Shown: positions 33,996-44,100, counted from the stretch's first letter. The stretch: DNA of 48,117 nt from Myxococcales bacterium (GCA_947483555.1 CANKMW010000073.1:1-48117), one strand, 5' to 3'. Numbers and translations: made by a program. The notes: a model not told the origin generated them from the letters alone.

Positions 33996-35115
33996 AGTCG
34001 ACGCGTACCACGCGCACCGCGGTCACCCGCGACGCGGTCGGATCGACGTCGACGACCAGGAAGTGCCGATCGATGCCGTCGAAGCGCATGGGTTCGGCGC
34101 CGCCACCGCCCGAGACGTGGGCGGGGATGCCGGCGTTGTCGAACGCGATGTACGTGTGCAGGTGGCCGTAGAGCGTGAGATCGACGCCGGCGGCGGCTAG
34201 GCGGCCGAGCAGCGCCTGGCCCTCGCGACGGCTGGCGAACGAGCCCATGCGCACCCCGATCGGATCGAGCGGCGGGTAGTGGGTCGCGAAGATGTGGAGG
34301 CCGGCGGCGTGCTCGGCGAGCCAGCCGTCGAGGAGCGCATCGATGGCCGGATCGATGCCGGCCGAGGCCGAGTCGACCAGCGAGAAGGCGACGGCGCGGA
34401 AGTCGAAGTGCACGGTGGCGCGGCCGAAGCGGCGGTACCAGCCGTCGACGTCACCCCACAGCTCGTGGTTGCCGATCGTCGAGTAGAACGGCAGGTCGAG
34501 GGTGGTGAGCTGCTGCTCGAACAGCTCGTACTCGTCCTCGCGGCCACGGTGGACGATGTCGCCGGTCGAGATGACGAAGCGGGCTCCGGGCTCGGCGTCG
34601 ATGCGGGCGAAGACCTCGTGCACGTGGGGCAGCGCGTCCTGGATGTCGCCCATCACGACGAAGCGCCACGGCGCGAGGTCGGCGGCGTCGGGCGGTGCGA
34701 TGCGGATGCTGGTGCGACCAGCGGGCAGGTCGAGAGTCCACGTGCGCACGGTCGGACGCGGGCCGCCGAGCTCGGTGACCGGCGCCGCGCCGCTGGGCGT
34801 GGCCGCCGTGAGCGCGAGGTCGGCGAGCGCGTTGCCGACCGTGATCGTCCAGGTGCCGGCGGCGGCGTCGTCGAGGTCGAGCGTGAGGTCGAGGATCGGC
34901 GCCTGCGCCCACAGCTCGATCGCGCCGCCGCCGCTGCCGCCCGCCGCGGGCGACAGGGCGCGAACATGGGCGAGGCCGTCGGTGATGGCGACGGCGACGC
35001 CGGGGGCGCGGGCGGTGCCGATCTCCAGATCGCGCGCGGCGCGATCGTCGCCGGGACGGGTGCAGGCCACCGGCGCCACGGCGGCCATCAGCGCGAGCAG
35101 GCAGGCGGACCTCAT
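33994..35115 (-). CDS. Calcineurin-like metallophosphoesterase lipoprotein
   Basis: This 373-residue protein starts at ATG 35115 with signal peptide and lipobox VAC (Cys 18). Residues about 25-140 are a beta-rich N-terminal domain of the proprotein-convertase-P/pre-peptidase type (AAAGTWTITVGN). From about 150 comes the phosphoesterase with all metal-binding motifs: VVMGDIQD, STGDIVHRG, TIGNHELWG, FATHYPP and YGHLHTY. It should be a periplasmic or outer-membrane two-metal phosphohydrolase. The substrate is not predictable. It overlaps the preceding gene by 4 nt (ATGA), so the two form an operon. The stop codon lies inside a partial tuf-type terminator. Confidence 0.92.
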   Translation of the reverse strand: MRSACLLALMAAVAPVACTRPGDDRAARDLEIGTARAPGVAVAITDGLAHVRALSPAAGGSGGGAIELWAQAPILDLTLDLDDAAAGTWTITVGNALADLALTAATPSGAAPVTELGGPRPTVRTWTLDLPAGRTSIRIAPPDAADLAPWRFVVMGDIQDALPHVHEVFARIDAEPGARFVISTGDIVHRGREDEYELFEQQLTTLDLPFYSTIGNHELWGDVDGWYRRFGRATVHFDFRAVAFSLVDSASAGIDPAIDALLDGWLAEHAAGLHIFATHYPPLDPIGVRMGSFASRREGQALLGRLAAAGVDLTLYGHLHTYIAFDNAGIPAHVSGGGGAEPMRFDGIDRHFLVVDVDPTASRVTAVRVVRVD

Positions 35116-36212
35116 CGTTGCAGCTCCGGAAGGCGCACGCGCGCGGCGAGCGAGAACACGTAGGCCGAGCCGGCGTCGAACCGTGCGCTCGCGCCCCAGC
35201 GACCGCGCCAGCCGGTGGTGACGGCGCCGACGTAGCCGACGAAGCCGTTGAACGGGGTCGGCGGCGTCAGGCCGCCGGCCAGCGTGTCGCGGCGGTGCTC
35301 GTAGTACACCTCGGTCTCGAGGCTGCGGGCGCGGCCGTCGCCGAGGAGGAAGCCCCAGCCGAGGTGGGCGGCGAACAGGCTCGACGTGTCGGCTGCGCCG
35401 CTGGTGGTGTACCGGATGCGCTCGAGGCCAAGGGCGACGCCGAGCGTCGTGAACGTGCCGCGCAAGGACGGCCCGATGCGGGCGAGATCGAGGCGAGCCA
35501 GGGCGCCGACCTCGGCGGTGGCGACGCGCAGCCCCTGATCGGCGCGGCGCTCCGCGGCGACTGCCATCTCGACGTCGAGTGACGACGTATCGGCCGGCCG
35601 CTCGGCGGGGCGCGGGCCGCGGAGTCGCAGGCCGCCGGCGCCGCGAGCGCGCCAGGTGCCATCGCCGAACCAGCCCGAGGCCGCGGCCTGCGCGCGACCA
35701 CGCCTCGCGACCGCCTCGGCGGTCGCGAGGTTCGCAAATGGTACTCGCGGATCACCGACGAAGGTGTATCCGAGCGCGGCGTCGAGCCGCGGCGGCGGCG
35801 ACGGTTCGCCGGCGACACCGGCGCCGCCGGCGGCGCCCCAGGCGTCGGCGAAGATCGAGCCGAGCAGCAGCCCGGTGCCCGGCACGAGGAAGATCAGGCC
35901 CGGCAGCGTCTCCTCGGCGCCGCCTGAAAACCCGATCGGGATGCCGCCGGCGGCGGCGAGCGCCAGACCCACGCCCTCGATCACCAGCAAGCGCCTCGCG
36001 GTCCGCCGCTCGCGGGCGACCCAGTGGCCGGCGCCGCGCACGATGACGCCCGGGACGATCGCGGCGCCGATGGCGAGGGCGCGGCGGGCGCGGGTCGGCG
36101 GCGGGGCGACCGGCTCGGCGACCGGCTCGTCGGCGTGGGCGAGCGACATCGACATCGCGACCGCTGAGATGACCAGCCCACCGCAACAGCGCCAGAGCAT
36201 CGGACCCAGCAT
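35112..36212 (-). CDS. Exported beta-rich protein, function unknown
   Basis: This 366-residue protein starts at ATG 36212 (AGGT 6 nt upstream); ATG 36200 is an alternative. An N-terminal signal segment (LWRCCGGLVISAVAMSMSLAHA) is followed by a Pro-rich piece and two hydrophobic stretches (about residues 50-65 and 80-125: VIEGVGLALAAAGGIPIG, LIFLVPGTGLLLGSIF). The C-terminal 220 residues have alternating strands with many Arg/Tyr (ALGLERIRYTTSGA, SLETEVYYEHRRD, SAYVFSLAARVRL). They look like an outer-membrane beta-barrel or beta-sandwich. I do not recognise a family. It is co-translated with the metallophosphoesterase. Confidence 0.68.
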   Translation of the reverse strand: MLGPMLWRCCGGLVISAVAMSMSLAHADEPVAEPVAPPPTRARRALAIGAAIVPGVIVRGAGHWVARERRTARRLLVIEGVGLALAAAGGIPIGFSGGAEETLPGLIFLVPGTGLLLGSIFADAWGAAGGAGVAGEPSPPPRLDAALGYTFVGDPRVPFANLATAEAVARRGRAQAAASGWFGDGTWRARGAGGLRLRGPRPAERPADTSSLDVEMAVAAERRADQGLRVATAEVGALARLDLARIGPSLRGTFTTLGVALGLERIRYTTSGAADTSSLFAAHLGWGFLLGDGRARSLETEVYYEHRRDTLAGGLTPPTPFNGFVGYVGAVTTGWRGRWGASARFDAGSAYVFSLAARVRLPELQR

Positions 36213-36254
36213 AGCGACCTGGGTGGCACCGCGCGACGGCCACAGAGTCCTCAC

Positions 36255-36420
36255 AGGTCGTCCAAGTACTGATGTCGATCGTTTATTAATTGTACAAAGT
36301 GATTAATATTCGAACATCCGCATACATCTGAATCAGACTCTATGGTCTCGAAATCCAAAGGAATGAAACAATTGTAAGTCACGGCACTCGAATTGCAATT
36401 CATGACGGTCAGGAGGTTCC
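36255..36420 (+). promoter_or_regulatory. AT-rich control region with palindrome upstream of PLA2-like gene
   Basis: Base composition is sharply more AT-rich than the surroundings. ATTAAT occurs twice (36285, 36303) around a TTGTACAA palindrome, and TAATAT (36305) resembles a -10 box. A perfect 12-bp palindrome GAATTGCAATTC (36390-36401) lies 19 nt before the ATG and just ahead of the strong ribosome-binding site AGGAGGT. A repressor or activator site is likely. Confidence 0.5.
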
Positions 36421-37305
36421 ATGACTCGCCAAGTCCTCACCGTGATGCTCGCACTAGGTCTCGTCGGCTGCGCGGACGAATCCGATACCGACACCGGAGA
36501 GATCGGGCTGTCGTTCGTGGAGGGCAAGGGGCGGGTCGCGGGACAGTTCACGAACGAGCTCGGAACCGTCGAGTTCCGCAGCCAGGTCGGAGACGGCGTG
36601 GGGGCCTTCGATGTCGAGGTCGAGCTTCGCGGCATGGTGGTCACGGTGACCAACGCCCCCGACCTCGGCGTGATGGAGATCGACGCGTACGCGGCGATCG
36701 ACGGCGGCGACACCCAGATCCTGGACGGGGATCGCGCGCTCCTGAACGCGCTGGCGTCATCGCTGGACCTCGGGCCCGAGATGTCGGTGCAGCTCGACGC
36801 GCTCCGCTCGGCGGCGGCGATCCTCGGCGAGTTCCCCAACGCCATGCCCCTGCCCTATCAGGTCGTCGGCGACAACGAGAAGAGCGCCAACTACTGCAGC
36901 AAGCTCAACACCTACGTGTCCAACAAGCACGACGGTTGGGGCGAGACCTACGGCGCCGACAACACCACCATCGACTACGGCTACGTGAGCACCCACGGCT
37001 CGTGCCGCGCCGGCGATGCCGACGCGGGCAACGGGCAGACCACCTGGTGGCTCGTCAGTGGGGCCTGGAATTGCCTCGTCACCGAGCCCAACCACAGCAC
37101 CACGATCGAGCAAGCCTACGGCGACTGCCTGGGCCGCTGTGGCGGCGGCTGCACGACCACCAACAAGTTCACCCAGGACTGCTTCGAGCACGACGGCTGC
37201 AACCGTTTCGGCCACAGCTGGGCGGCGTCGGCTCCTGGCGGCCATTGCGCCGACGAGTTTACCGGCGCGATCTGGGATGCCGCCAACGCGACGAGCTGCT
37301 TCTAG
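36421..37305 (+). CDS. Secreted lipoprotein with phospholipase A2-like HD motif
   Basis: This 294-residue protein starts at ATG 36421 behind AGGAGGT. The signal peptide ends LVGCADE (lipobox, Cys 17). Residues about 20-150 are a beta-rich N-terminal region. The C-terminal part is Cys-rich: NYCSKLNTYVSNKHDGWG, CLGRCGGGCTTTNKFTQDCFEHDGCNRFGH, GHCADEF. The DCFEHDGC segment with the preceding Gly/Cys loop (CGGGC) is the layout of the PLA2 calcium loop plus active-site His-Asp pair, so lipid hydrolysis is plausible. Exact family membership is not verified. It lies alone behind an AT-rich control region and is followed by two small envelope genes. Confidence 0.72.
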   Translation: MTRQVLTVMLALGLVGCADESDTDTGEIGLSFVEGKGRVAGQFTNELGTVEFRSQVGDGVGAFDVEVELRGMVVTVTNAPDLGVMEIDAYAAIDGGDTQILDGDRALLNALASSLDLGPEMSVQLDALRSAAAILGEFPNAMPLPYQVVGDNEKSANYCSKLNTYVSNKHDGWGETYGADNTTIDYGYVSTHGSCRAGDADAGNGQTTWWLVSGAWNCLVTEPNHSTTIEQAYGDCLGRCGGGCTTTNKFTQDCFEHDGCNRFGHSWAASAPGGHCADEFTGAIWDAANATSCF

Positions 37306-37316
37306 GAGGCGATGAC

Positions 37317-37889
37317 GTGCGCGTGCCGCCCCGCCGGGTTGCCGGCGCGACCGGTCTGGTGGTGCTGGCCGCCGCAGCGGTGATCGTCTGGCGCGGCGGC
37401 GGTTCGTCGCCTCGACCAGCGGCCACGACGGGCGCCGGCTCGACGGCGAACCGGTTCACGCCGTCGAACCCGGCGGCAGGGCGAGCGGCGAGCGCCCGGC
37501 CCCGGGCGTCGACGCCTGACGCGCCGATGGTGCGGAGCCGGATCCTCGACCACGAACCACCAGCCTTGCCACCGCCGCCACTGTCCGCTGACAGCGTGCC
37601 GGTGGTCGTCCCGCACGCGGCACCCTTCACGCAGGACGAGTTCGTCGAGCGCCGCGAGAACGGCATCGTGCTGGTCGACGACAAGATCGACCTCGCCCGA
37701 AGTGAACTCGACGCGGCTCGACTCGAGGCCGACGTGGAGCGACGGCGCCGGGCCGAGCACCGGCTGCAGCGGCTGGTGCAGCTGCGCGAGCTGCGGGTCG
37801 CGGAGCTCGAGCTGGCGCGCCAGGGTGAGCTGCATCCGGAGGGCTATGGCCAGGGTGACCCCGCCGACAAGCACGGGCACGAGGAATGA
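37317..37889 (+). CDS. Single-pass membrane protein with coiled-coil tail, function unknown
   Basis: This 190-residue protein starts at GTG 37317, with AGGAGG 7 nt upstream at the end of the previous gene. Basic residues (VPPRRVAGATG) precede one TM helix (LVVLAAAAVIVW). A Pro/Ala/Ser-rich linker follows to about residue 100. Residues about 110-175 are a highly charged heptad region (KIDLARSELDAARLEADVERRRRAEHRLQRL...RELRVAELELARQ), probably a periplasmic coiled coil. The stop overlaps the next ATG by 4 nt. It is co-transcribed with the PLA2-like lipoprotein and the next small lipoprotein. Confidence 0.7.
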   Translation: MRVPPRRVAGATGLVVLAAAAVIVWRGGGSSPRPAATTGAGSTANRFTPSNPAAGRAASARPRASTPDAPMVRSRILDHEPPALPPPPLSADSVPVVVPHAAPFTQDEFVERRENGIVLVDDKIDLARSELDAARLEADVERRRRAEHRLQRLVQLRELRVAELELARQGELHPEGYGQGDPADKHGHEE

Positions 37890-38275
37890 TGGTGGCAGCC
37901 GATCGATGCCGTCGGATCGGCGCGATGGTGGTGGCGATGGTCGCCCTCGCCGGTTGCGGCAAGCGAAAGCCCGGCGCAGTCGATCTCGGTGCGGCCCGCG
38001 CCGCCGTCGAGGCCTACTTCACCGCCGCCAAGGCCGAGGACTGCGTCACCTTGATGCGCATGATGCCGACGCTGAAGACCCCCGCCGACTGCAGCTCCTA
38101 CCTGCACGAGTGGAAGGAGGTCGGCAACCAGCTGGACGCCGTGCTCGAGGTGACGCGCGACGGTCGCGATCCGGGAGCGGCGATCGTGCTGATCCGGTTG
38201 CACGCGACCAAGGGCGACCGCGAGGTGCGCGTCCGGGCGCAGCGCGGTCCGAGTGGCTTCACGATCGTGTTCTGA
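37886..38275 (+). CDS. Small lipoprotein (SnoaL/NTF2-like?), function unknown
   Basis: This 129-residue protein starts at ATG 37886, overlapping the previous stop (ATGA); ATG 37889 is equally possible. The signal peptide ends ALAGCGKRK (lipobox LAGC). The mature part has AARAAVEAYFTAAKAEDCVTLMRMMPTLKT then strands (VLEVTRDG, AAIVLIRLHATKGDREVRVRAQRG, GFTIVF). That is the one-helix-plus-sheet pattern of NTF2/SnoaL-like lipoproteins; it is a fold-level guess. Third gene of the PLA2-like operon. Confidence 0.65.
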   Translation: MMVAADRCRRIGAMVVAMVALAGCGKRKPGAVDLGAARAAVEAYFTAAKAEDCVTLMRMMPTLKTPADCSSYLHEWKEVGNQLDAVLEVTRDGRDPGAAIVLIRLHATKGDREVRVRAQRGPSGFTIVF

Positions 38276-38379
38276 GCGCCGTGCCGTTCGAAATTCCGCG
38301 ATCGCCGCTGAAAGCGAAGTGATCTTCGACGCCTGCGGGGTAGGAGCCTGTCCCCTCGGATTTCTGCTACCAACGCGTC

Positions 38380-39078
38380 ATGGGTGCACAGTGGAAGCTC
38401 AAGGCCAAGCAGGGCGCGTCGAGCGCCAAGGGCAAGGTGTTCAGCAAGCTGGCCAAGGAGATCATGATGGCGGCGCGCAGCGGGGCGGATCCGGCGATGA
38501 ACGCGCGACTGCGGATGGCGGTCGACAGCGCCAAGCGGCAGTCGATGCCGCGGGAGACGCTGGAGCGCGCGATCAAGAAGGGCGCCGGGTTGCTCGACGA
38601 GACGGTGCACTTCGAGTCCATGACGTACGAGGGTTTTGCGCCCCATCACGTGCCGGTGATCGTCGAGTGCCTGACCGACAACAAGAACCGCACCGCGACC
38701 AGCATCCGCATCTTGTTTCGCAAGGGACAGCTCGGCTCGGCCGGCGCGGTGTCGTGGGACTTCCGCCACCTCGGCTTGATCCAGGCGACCGCGGAGGCGG
38801 GCGCCGCGGATGCCGAGGAGACGGCGATCGAGGCCGGGGCGCAGGACGTCGAGCCCGGCGATGACGGCGCGACGCTGTTCCTGACCGAACCCGCGGACCT
38901 CGACGCCGTGAGCCGGGCGCTCGCGGCGCAGAAGTGGCACGTCACGTCGGCGGCGCTGGGGTGGAAGGCGAAGAACCCGGTGAAGCTCGACGAGGCCGCC
39001 CGCGCCGATGTCGAGGCGTTCCTGCACGCGCTCGACGAGGACGACGACGTGCAGACGCTGTACGTCGGGCTGGAGTAG
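38380..39078 (+). CDS. yebC: YebC/PmpR-family protein
   Basis: This 232-residue protein is close to the usual 240-250. The N-terminal helical domain has KGKVFSKLAKEIMMAARSGADPAMNARLRMAVDSAKRQSMPRETLERAIKKG, split here as GKVFSKLAKEI, ARSGADPAMN and MPRETLERAIKKG, all family signatures. Domains II/III follow with YEGFAPHHVPVIVECLTDN, NRTATSIRILFRKGQLG and the acidic end EDDDVQTLYVGLE. YebC-family members were described as transcription factors and more recently as ribosome-associated factors that help polyproline translation. It is monocistronic by position. Confidence 0.95.
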   Translation: MGAQWKLKAKQGASSAKGKVFSKLAKEIMMAARSGADPAMNARLRMAVDSAKRQSMPRETLERAIKKGAGLLDETVHFESMTYEGFAPHHVPVIVECLTDNKNRTATSIRILFRKGQLGSAGAVSWDFRHLGLIQATAEAGAADAEETAIEAGAQDVEPGDDGATLFLTEPADLDAVSRALAAQKWHVTSAALGWKAKNPVKLDEAARADVEAFLHALDEDDDVQTLYVGLE

Positions 39079-39085
39079 CGCGGAG

Positions 39086-39130
39086 TCCGTCCTTCGACTC
39101 GGCGCTTCGCGCCTCGCTCAGGACTACCGG
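39086..39130 (+). repeat. REP-like unit, copy C
   Basis: TCCGTCCTTCGACTCGG..CTTCG..CTCGCTCAGGAC.ACCGG; same family as 16151-16203 and 16216-16261. It lies 8 nt after the yebC stop, a typical REP position. Confidence 0.7.
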
Positions 39131-39169
39131 GGCTGCGTGCGGCTGCGGCTGCGGCTGCGGTTTCGGTTT
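39131..39169. repeat. Short hexamer array after recD
   Basis: On the minus strand: CCGAAA CCGCAG CCGCAG CCGCAG CCGCA. It belongs to the same CCGNNN family as the long array beyond recC and lies just after the recD stop. Confidence 0.7.
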
Positions 39170-39171
39170 GC

Positions 39172-41190
39172 TCACGGCCGCAGGCGGCGGGCGAGGCCCG
39201 AGGAACGGGCGCCGGTGCGGGCGCCGGCGGCGATGATCAGGTCCTTGCGGCCGATCAGGGCGGCGCCGGTGCGGGCGCGGGTCAGCGCGGTGTAGAGCAG
39301 CTCGCGGGTGAGCAGCGGGCCGTCCTCGAGCGGCAGGATCAAGGCGATGCGGTCGAGCTCGGAGCCCTGGCTCTTGTGCACGGTCATCGCCCAGGCCAGC
39401 TCGAGGCCGCCGCGCAGGGCGTCGACCGGGAACGGCACCAGCTCGCCACCGCGGCGGAAGATGGCCCGCCACCGCTTGGCGCCGTCATCATCGACGACCC
39501 AGGCGATCACGCCCTGGTCGCCATTGAACAGGCCGCGGTCGTAGTCGTTGCGCGTGAACATGACCGGTTCGCCGGGGACCATCTCGGGCGCCGACTCGAT
39601 GGTCAGGTCGGCCAGCATGTGGTCGTGGCAGCGCGCCGACAGCGTGCGCGCGCCGGTGTCGCCACCCCGGGTCACCGCCAGCAGCCGCGCCGCCTCGTGG
39701 TGGGCGAGCAACGCCTCGAGGTCCTCGCGATCGCCGGCGGCCCATCGGCCGCCGCGGCGGTGGTAGTCGCGGCGGGCCAGCGAGCGCACCGCGGCGGCGC
39801 GCTCGCTCCACCAGCGATCGACGAACGCATGGGCACCGGCGAGCGTGGTGTCGAGGATCTCGACGCCGGTGCCGTCGACGTTCTCGGCGGCGGCGCGCAG
39901 CCGGCCGAGGCGATCGGCGCCGCCCACCAGCCGGCGGGCGTCGCCGTCGAACACCGCCTGCGCCGCGGCGAGGATGGCGGCGCCGCCCGCCGTGCCGGCG
40001 TCGGCGCGGAAGCTGCGCGTCAAGCGCACCGCCCACGGCGCCGCCTCGCCGGCGACCGAGGCGCCGTCGGCAGCCGCGGCGGCGACCGCGCCGCTGACCG
40101 AGCCGGCGGCCGCGCCGCTGACCGAGCCGGCGGCCGCGGCGGCGAGCAGATCGGCGAGCACCTGCCCGACCTCGACCGACGGCAGCTGGTGCGGATCACC
40201 GACCAGCACGAGGCGCGCACCCGGGGCCAGCGCGCGACAGATCCGTTCGGTGAGCGCGAGATCGAGCATCGACGCCTCGTCGATGATCACGGCGCGCGCC
40301 GGCACCGGGTTGCCCTCGCGGTGACGGAAGCCGCCGCCGGGCTGGAAGCCGAGCAAGCGGTGCAGGGTCTGCGCGGCGATGCCGCTGCCCAGGGCTGGCC
40401 CCAGCGCCGCGGTCATGCGATTGGCGGCCTTGCCGGTCGGCGCCGCCAGCGCGATGTCGTCGTCGGCGAGGCCGAGGTGTCGCAAGGCGCGCACCAGCGC
40501 GGCCAGGGTCGCGGTCTTGCCGGTGCCGGGCCCGCCGGTGATCACCGAAAGCTCGTGACCGACCGCGGCCGCCACCGCGCGACGCTGTTCGTCGCTCAGC
40601 GCCGCCGTCCCGGCGACCGCCGCGGCCACCGCCGCCCGCTCGTCGTCGGCACTGCAGGCGCGCACGCCGAGCCGCGGTGCCAGCCGGGCGGCGAGCTGGC
40701 TCTCGAGCCACCACAGGCGGTGGGGATACACCGCGCCGTCGTCGGCGAGCAGCGGCTGGGACGGCTCGCCCCGGTGACCGGGCTCGGCCACCGCGGGCGG
40801 GGCACCGATCACGCGCTCGAAGCGCCCGATCAGCTGCTTGATCTTCGCCAGCACCCGCCGGGCGTCGAGCTCGGCCTCGAGCCCGGCGGCCCGCAGCACG
40901 TCGCCGATCAAGACCGCACCCGGCCCGCGCGGGTCGAGCTCGAGCCGCGTCGAGCCCTGCCGGTTGGACAGCAACAGCGCCAGCACGAACACCGCGAAGG
41001 CGCGGCGCTCGTCGTCGTTCATCCACGGGTTCCACGACACCAGCTCCTCGGCCAGGTACAGCCCCTGATCGCCGAGGTCGCAGCGGGCGGCGCCGACGCC
41101 GAGGCGGCGGAAGAAGTCGTCGCTGGCATCGCCGGCAAACCGGCGCCGCACCGCGCCCAGCGGCGACAGCGGGACCGCGGTGGTGGTCAT
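39172..41190 (-). CDS. recD: Exodeoxyribonuclease V alpha subunit
   Basis: This 672-residue SF1B helicase is the 5'-3' motor of RecBCD. It starts at ATG 41190, overlapping the recB stop by 4 nt. Motifs are Walker A GGPGTGKTATLAALVRAL (about residues 212-229), VIIDEASMLD, LVGDPHQLPSVEVGQVL, VMFTRNDYDRGLFNGD and the C-terminal TVHKSQGSELDRIALILP with LYTALTRAR. Residues about 340-370 hold an Ala/Gly/Ser/Val insert (AGSVSGAAAGSVSGAVA) encoded by a 24-bp duplication, between the motif III region and FRAD. The rest is normal for proteobacterial RecD. Confidence 0.96.
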   Translation of the reverse strand: MTTTAVPLSPLGAVRRRFAGDASDDFFRRLGVGAARCDLGDQGLYLAEELVSWNPWMNDDERRAFAVFVLALLLSNRQGSTRLELDPRGPGAVLIGDVLRAAGLEAELDARRVLAKIKQLIGRFERVIGAPPAVAEPGHRGEPSQPLLADDGAVYPHRLWWLESQLAARLAPRLGVRACSADDERAAVAAAVAGTAALSDEQRRAVAAAVGHELSVITGGPGTGKTATLAALVRALRHLGLADDDIALAAPTGKAANRMTAALGPALGSGIAAQTLHRLLGFQPGGGFRHREGNPVPARAVIIDEASMLDLALTERICRALAPGARLVLVGDPHQLPSVEVGQVLADLLAAAAAGSVSGAAAGSVSGAVAAAAADGASVAGEAAPWAVRLTRSFRADAGTAGGAAILAAAQAVFDGDARRLVGGADRLGRLRAAAENVDGTGVEILDTTLAGAHAFVDRWWSERAAAVRSLARRDYHRRGGRWAAGDREDLEALLAHHEAARLLAVTRGGDTGARTLSARCHDHMLADLTIESAPEMVPGEPVMFTRNDYDRGLFNGDQGVIAWVVDDDGAKRWRAIFRRGGELVPFPVDALRGGLELAWAMTVHKSQGSELDRIALILPLEDGPLLTRELLYTALTRARTGAALIGRKDLIIAAGARTGARSSGLARRLRP
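40088..40135. repeat. 24-bp tandem duplication inside recD
   Basis: Two identical copies (40088-40111 and 40112-40135) encode AGSVSGAA repeats in frame. Confidence 0.92.
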
Positions 41191-44100
41191 CGTTGCTCCC
41201 ATCGCAGGTCCCATCGCAGGTCCCGGCTGGCCAGGTTGTCGCGATACCGGGCCAGGTCGACGACGGTCGGCGCCAGGTGCACCACCCGCCGCGAGCGCAG
41301 GAACCAGTACAGCAAGCCGCCGAAGCGCGCCGCGTGATCGTCCGCGTCGCGCAGCCGCAGCATCCGCGCGCAGGCCAGCGCGTACAGCTCGGCCTGCACC
41401 AGGTAGTGTTGGTCGACCTGCTCCCGCGCGGCGTCGCCGCTCACGTCGAGCACGTCGCTCTTGTAGTCGACGACGTACCAGCGCGGGTCGCCGGGCCAGG
41501 TGACGATCAGATCGATGAAGCCCTTCACGTAGCCGCGTTCGCGCACCGCGCCTGACGGGATCCGGTCGGGGATCGGATACACGAACTCGACCTCACGCGC
41601 CAACCGGGCCGCCGCGCCGAGCGGCCGCAGCATGGTCGCGCCGGCGGCGTGCGGCATGGTGATCGCATCCCACACCATGCGGGCGGCGGCCCGGCGGTGC
41701 GCCGGGTCGATCGCATGGTGGCCCTCGGCGAGCTCGAACGTCGTCGCGACTTCAGCGCGCGCCAGCCAGGCCTCGAACGGCTCGGCCGCCGCGGCCCCAA
41801 AATCGACGTGCTCGAGCACCTCGTGCAGGTACTGACCGCTGGCCGCCCCGCCCGGCAACTCGGTTGGCCCCGGCGGCACCCGACTGCGGTCCTCGCCGGT
41901 CGACTCCGCCGCCTCGACCTCGGTCGCGTGCTCGGCCCCCGCCTGATGCTTCAACCGCGTGTACGACGTCACGATCCAGCCGACCTGATCGCGGCGGGCC
42001 AGGTCGGGCCGCGCGGCGACGTCCGCGGTCACCGCCGGCAGCGTCAGCGCGCTGATGTCGACGTCGTCGCCCGCGGGCCGGGCCGCCGGCCACTCGTCGG
42101 CGAGCCCGGGCAACTGATCCTGCTGCGCCGCGAGGGCGGCCAGGTTGTCGTGGATGGCCGCGTAGGCCCCTTTCCAGCCGCCACCCGGGACCCGGACCTT
42201 GTTCTTGGCCGGCTTGGTCTTGTCGGGTAACACCGTCAGGTACAGGCGGGCCCGGGCCCGGGTCAGCGCGACATAGGCGAGGCGGGCCTCCTCGGCGCGC
42301 TTCTCGATCGCGGCGCTGGTCTTGGCGTCCTCGTTGCCCTTCACCGCGACGCAGCGATGACCGTCGGCGTCGTGGAAGCTGTGCACCTCGTCGTGCCGCT
42401 CGGCGAACATCACCAGGCCGGCGACGAACACCACCCACGCCTCGAGGCCCTTGGCCCGGTGCACGGTCATGACCTGGACCGCGTCGCGATCGGTCTCCTG
42501 GCGCTGCACGTCGGAGTCGTCGGGGCGCACCATGCGCGCGGCGCGGATCCAGCCCCGCAGCCGGGTCACCAGCTCGGGCAGCTCGCAGTGGCTGCGCTCG
42601 ACCTCGGCATGAAGGTGCTCGAAGACGTGGTGGATGTTGGTGACGATGCGCTCGCCGCGCCCGGTCGCCAGCGCGCGTTCGGCGACCCGGCTGTCGGCGA
42701 GGATCGCCGCGAACAAGCGCGGGTAGTCCATGCGCACCGCGTGGTAGCGCCAGTCGTGCAGCCGCGCCGCCATGACGTGATCGTCGGGAACCTCGAGCGC
42801 GCGGCCGAGATCGTCGGGGTCGACATCGAAGAAGCAGCTCATCCAGGCCCGCAGGCGCGCGCTGCGGTCACGCGGGCGCGCGATCGCCTCGAGCACGTCG
42901 GCGACCGCGCGCGCCTCGGCGGTCTCGAACAGGTACTCGGCGCGGGCCAGGGCACACGGTACGCCGCGGCTGCGGATCGCGGCGGCGACGTCGTAGGCCT
43001 CGTCGTTGGTGCGGGTGAGGACCAGGATGTCGGCCGCGCGCAGCGGGCGCGGCTCGTGGCCGCGGCGCATCCCGGTGATGCGGCGCGCGGGATCGCCGAG
43101 CAGGCGCGCGATCTCGTCGGCGGTGGCGGCGGCGACCGCGGCCTTGAACGGCACCGCGGCCGGCTTGTCGGCGAACTGCAGGAGCGCGAGCGGCGCCACC
43201 GGCCGGCCGTCGGGCCAGGTCGCGGTGACGTCGCCGGACGCCGTCACGGGATGGTCGTAGCGAATGTCGCCGGCGAACACCTCGCGCGGCTGCTTGAGCA
43301 CGCAGTTGACCGCGCTCACCATCGAGGTCGTCGAGCGCTGGCACACCGTCAGGTCGACCCGCCCGGCGCCGCGCCGCGCCAGCGCGCCGGTGGCCCGCAG
43401 GTAGGTGTGCACGTCGCCGCCGCGGAACGAGTAGATCGCCTGCTTGGGATCGCCGACCACGGTGAGCCCGCGGGCCGGGGCGTGGGCCCACACTCGCTCG
43501 AAGATCTGCCACTGCAGCGGATCGGTGTCCTGGAACTCGTCGATCAGCGCCCACGGGTGACGGCCGGCGATGCGGGCCGCCAGGGTCGCGCCCGCCGGGC
43601 CGGCGAGCGCCGCCGCGGTCAGCCGCAGCATGTCCTGGAAGTCGAGCTGGCCGTCGCGCTGCTTGCTGCGATCGGCGCGGGCCACGACCTCGTCGACCAG
43701 GCGCGGCACCAGCAGCTCCTCGGCCTGGGCGCCGGCCCGCGGCGCCGCCATCGTGGCTCCCGAGCGATAGACCTCGAGCACCAGCCGAAACAGCCGGTCG
43801 ACCGAGGCGCCGTCGGCGGCCAGGTACTCGCCCAGCAGCGGCGCCTCGATCGGATCGTAGGCGAACCGCTCGCGCAAGGCCGCGGTGAACGCCGAGCGCA
43901 GCGCGCCGTCGTCAGGCACCTGCTCCTGCTCGAACGGCCGCCGGGCGGCGAACGACTCCTCGGCCAGCACCCGATGACAGAAGCCGTGGATGGTGCTGAC
44001 CGGCGCGGCGTCGAATCCGTCGAGCGCAGCGCGCAGCTGGGCGCGGGCCGCATCGTCGACGATCCAGACGTCGTCGGTGGCGGCGCCGGGCGGCGGCGCC

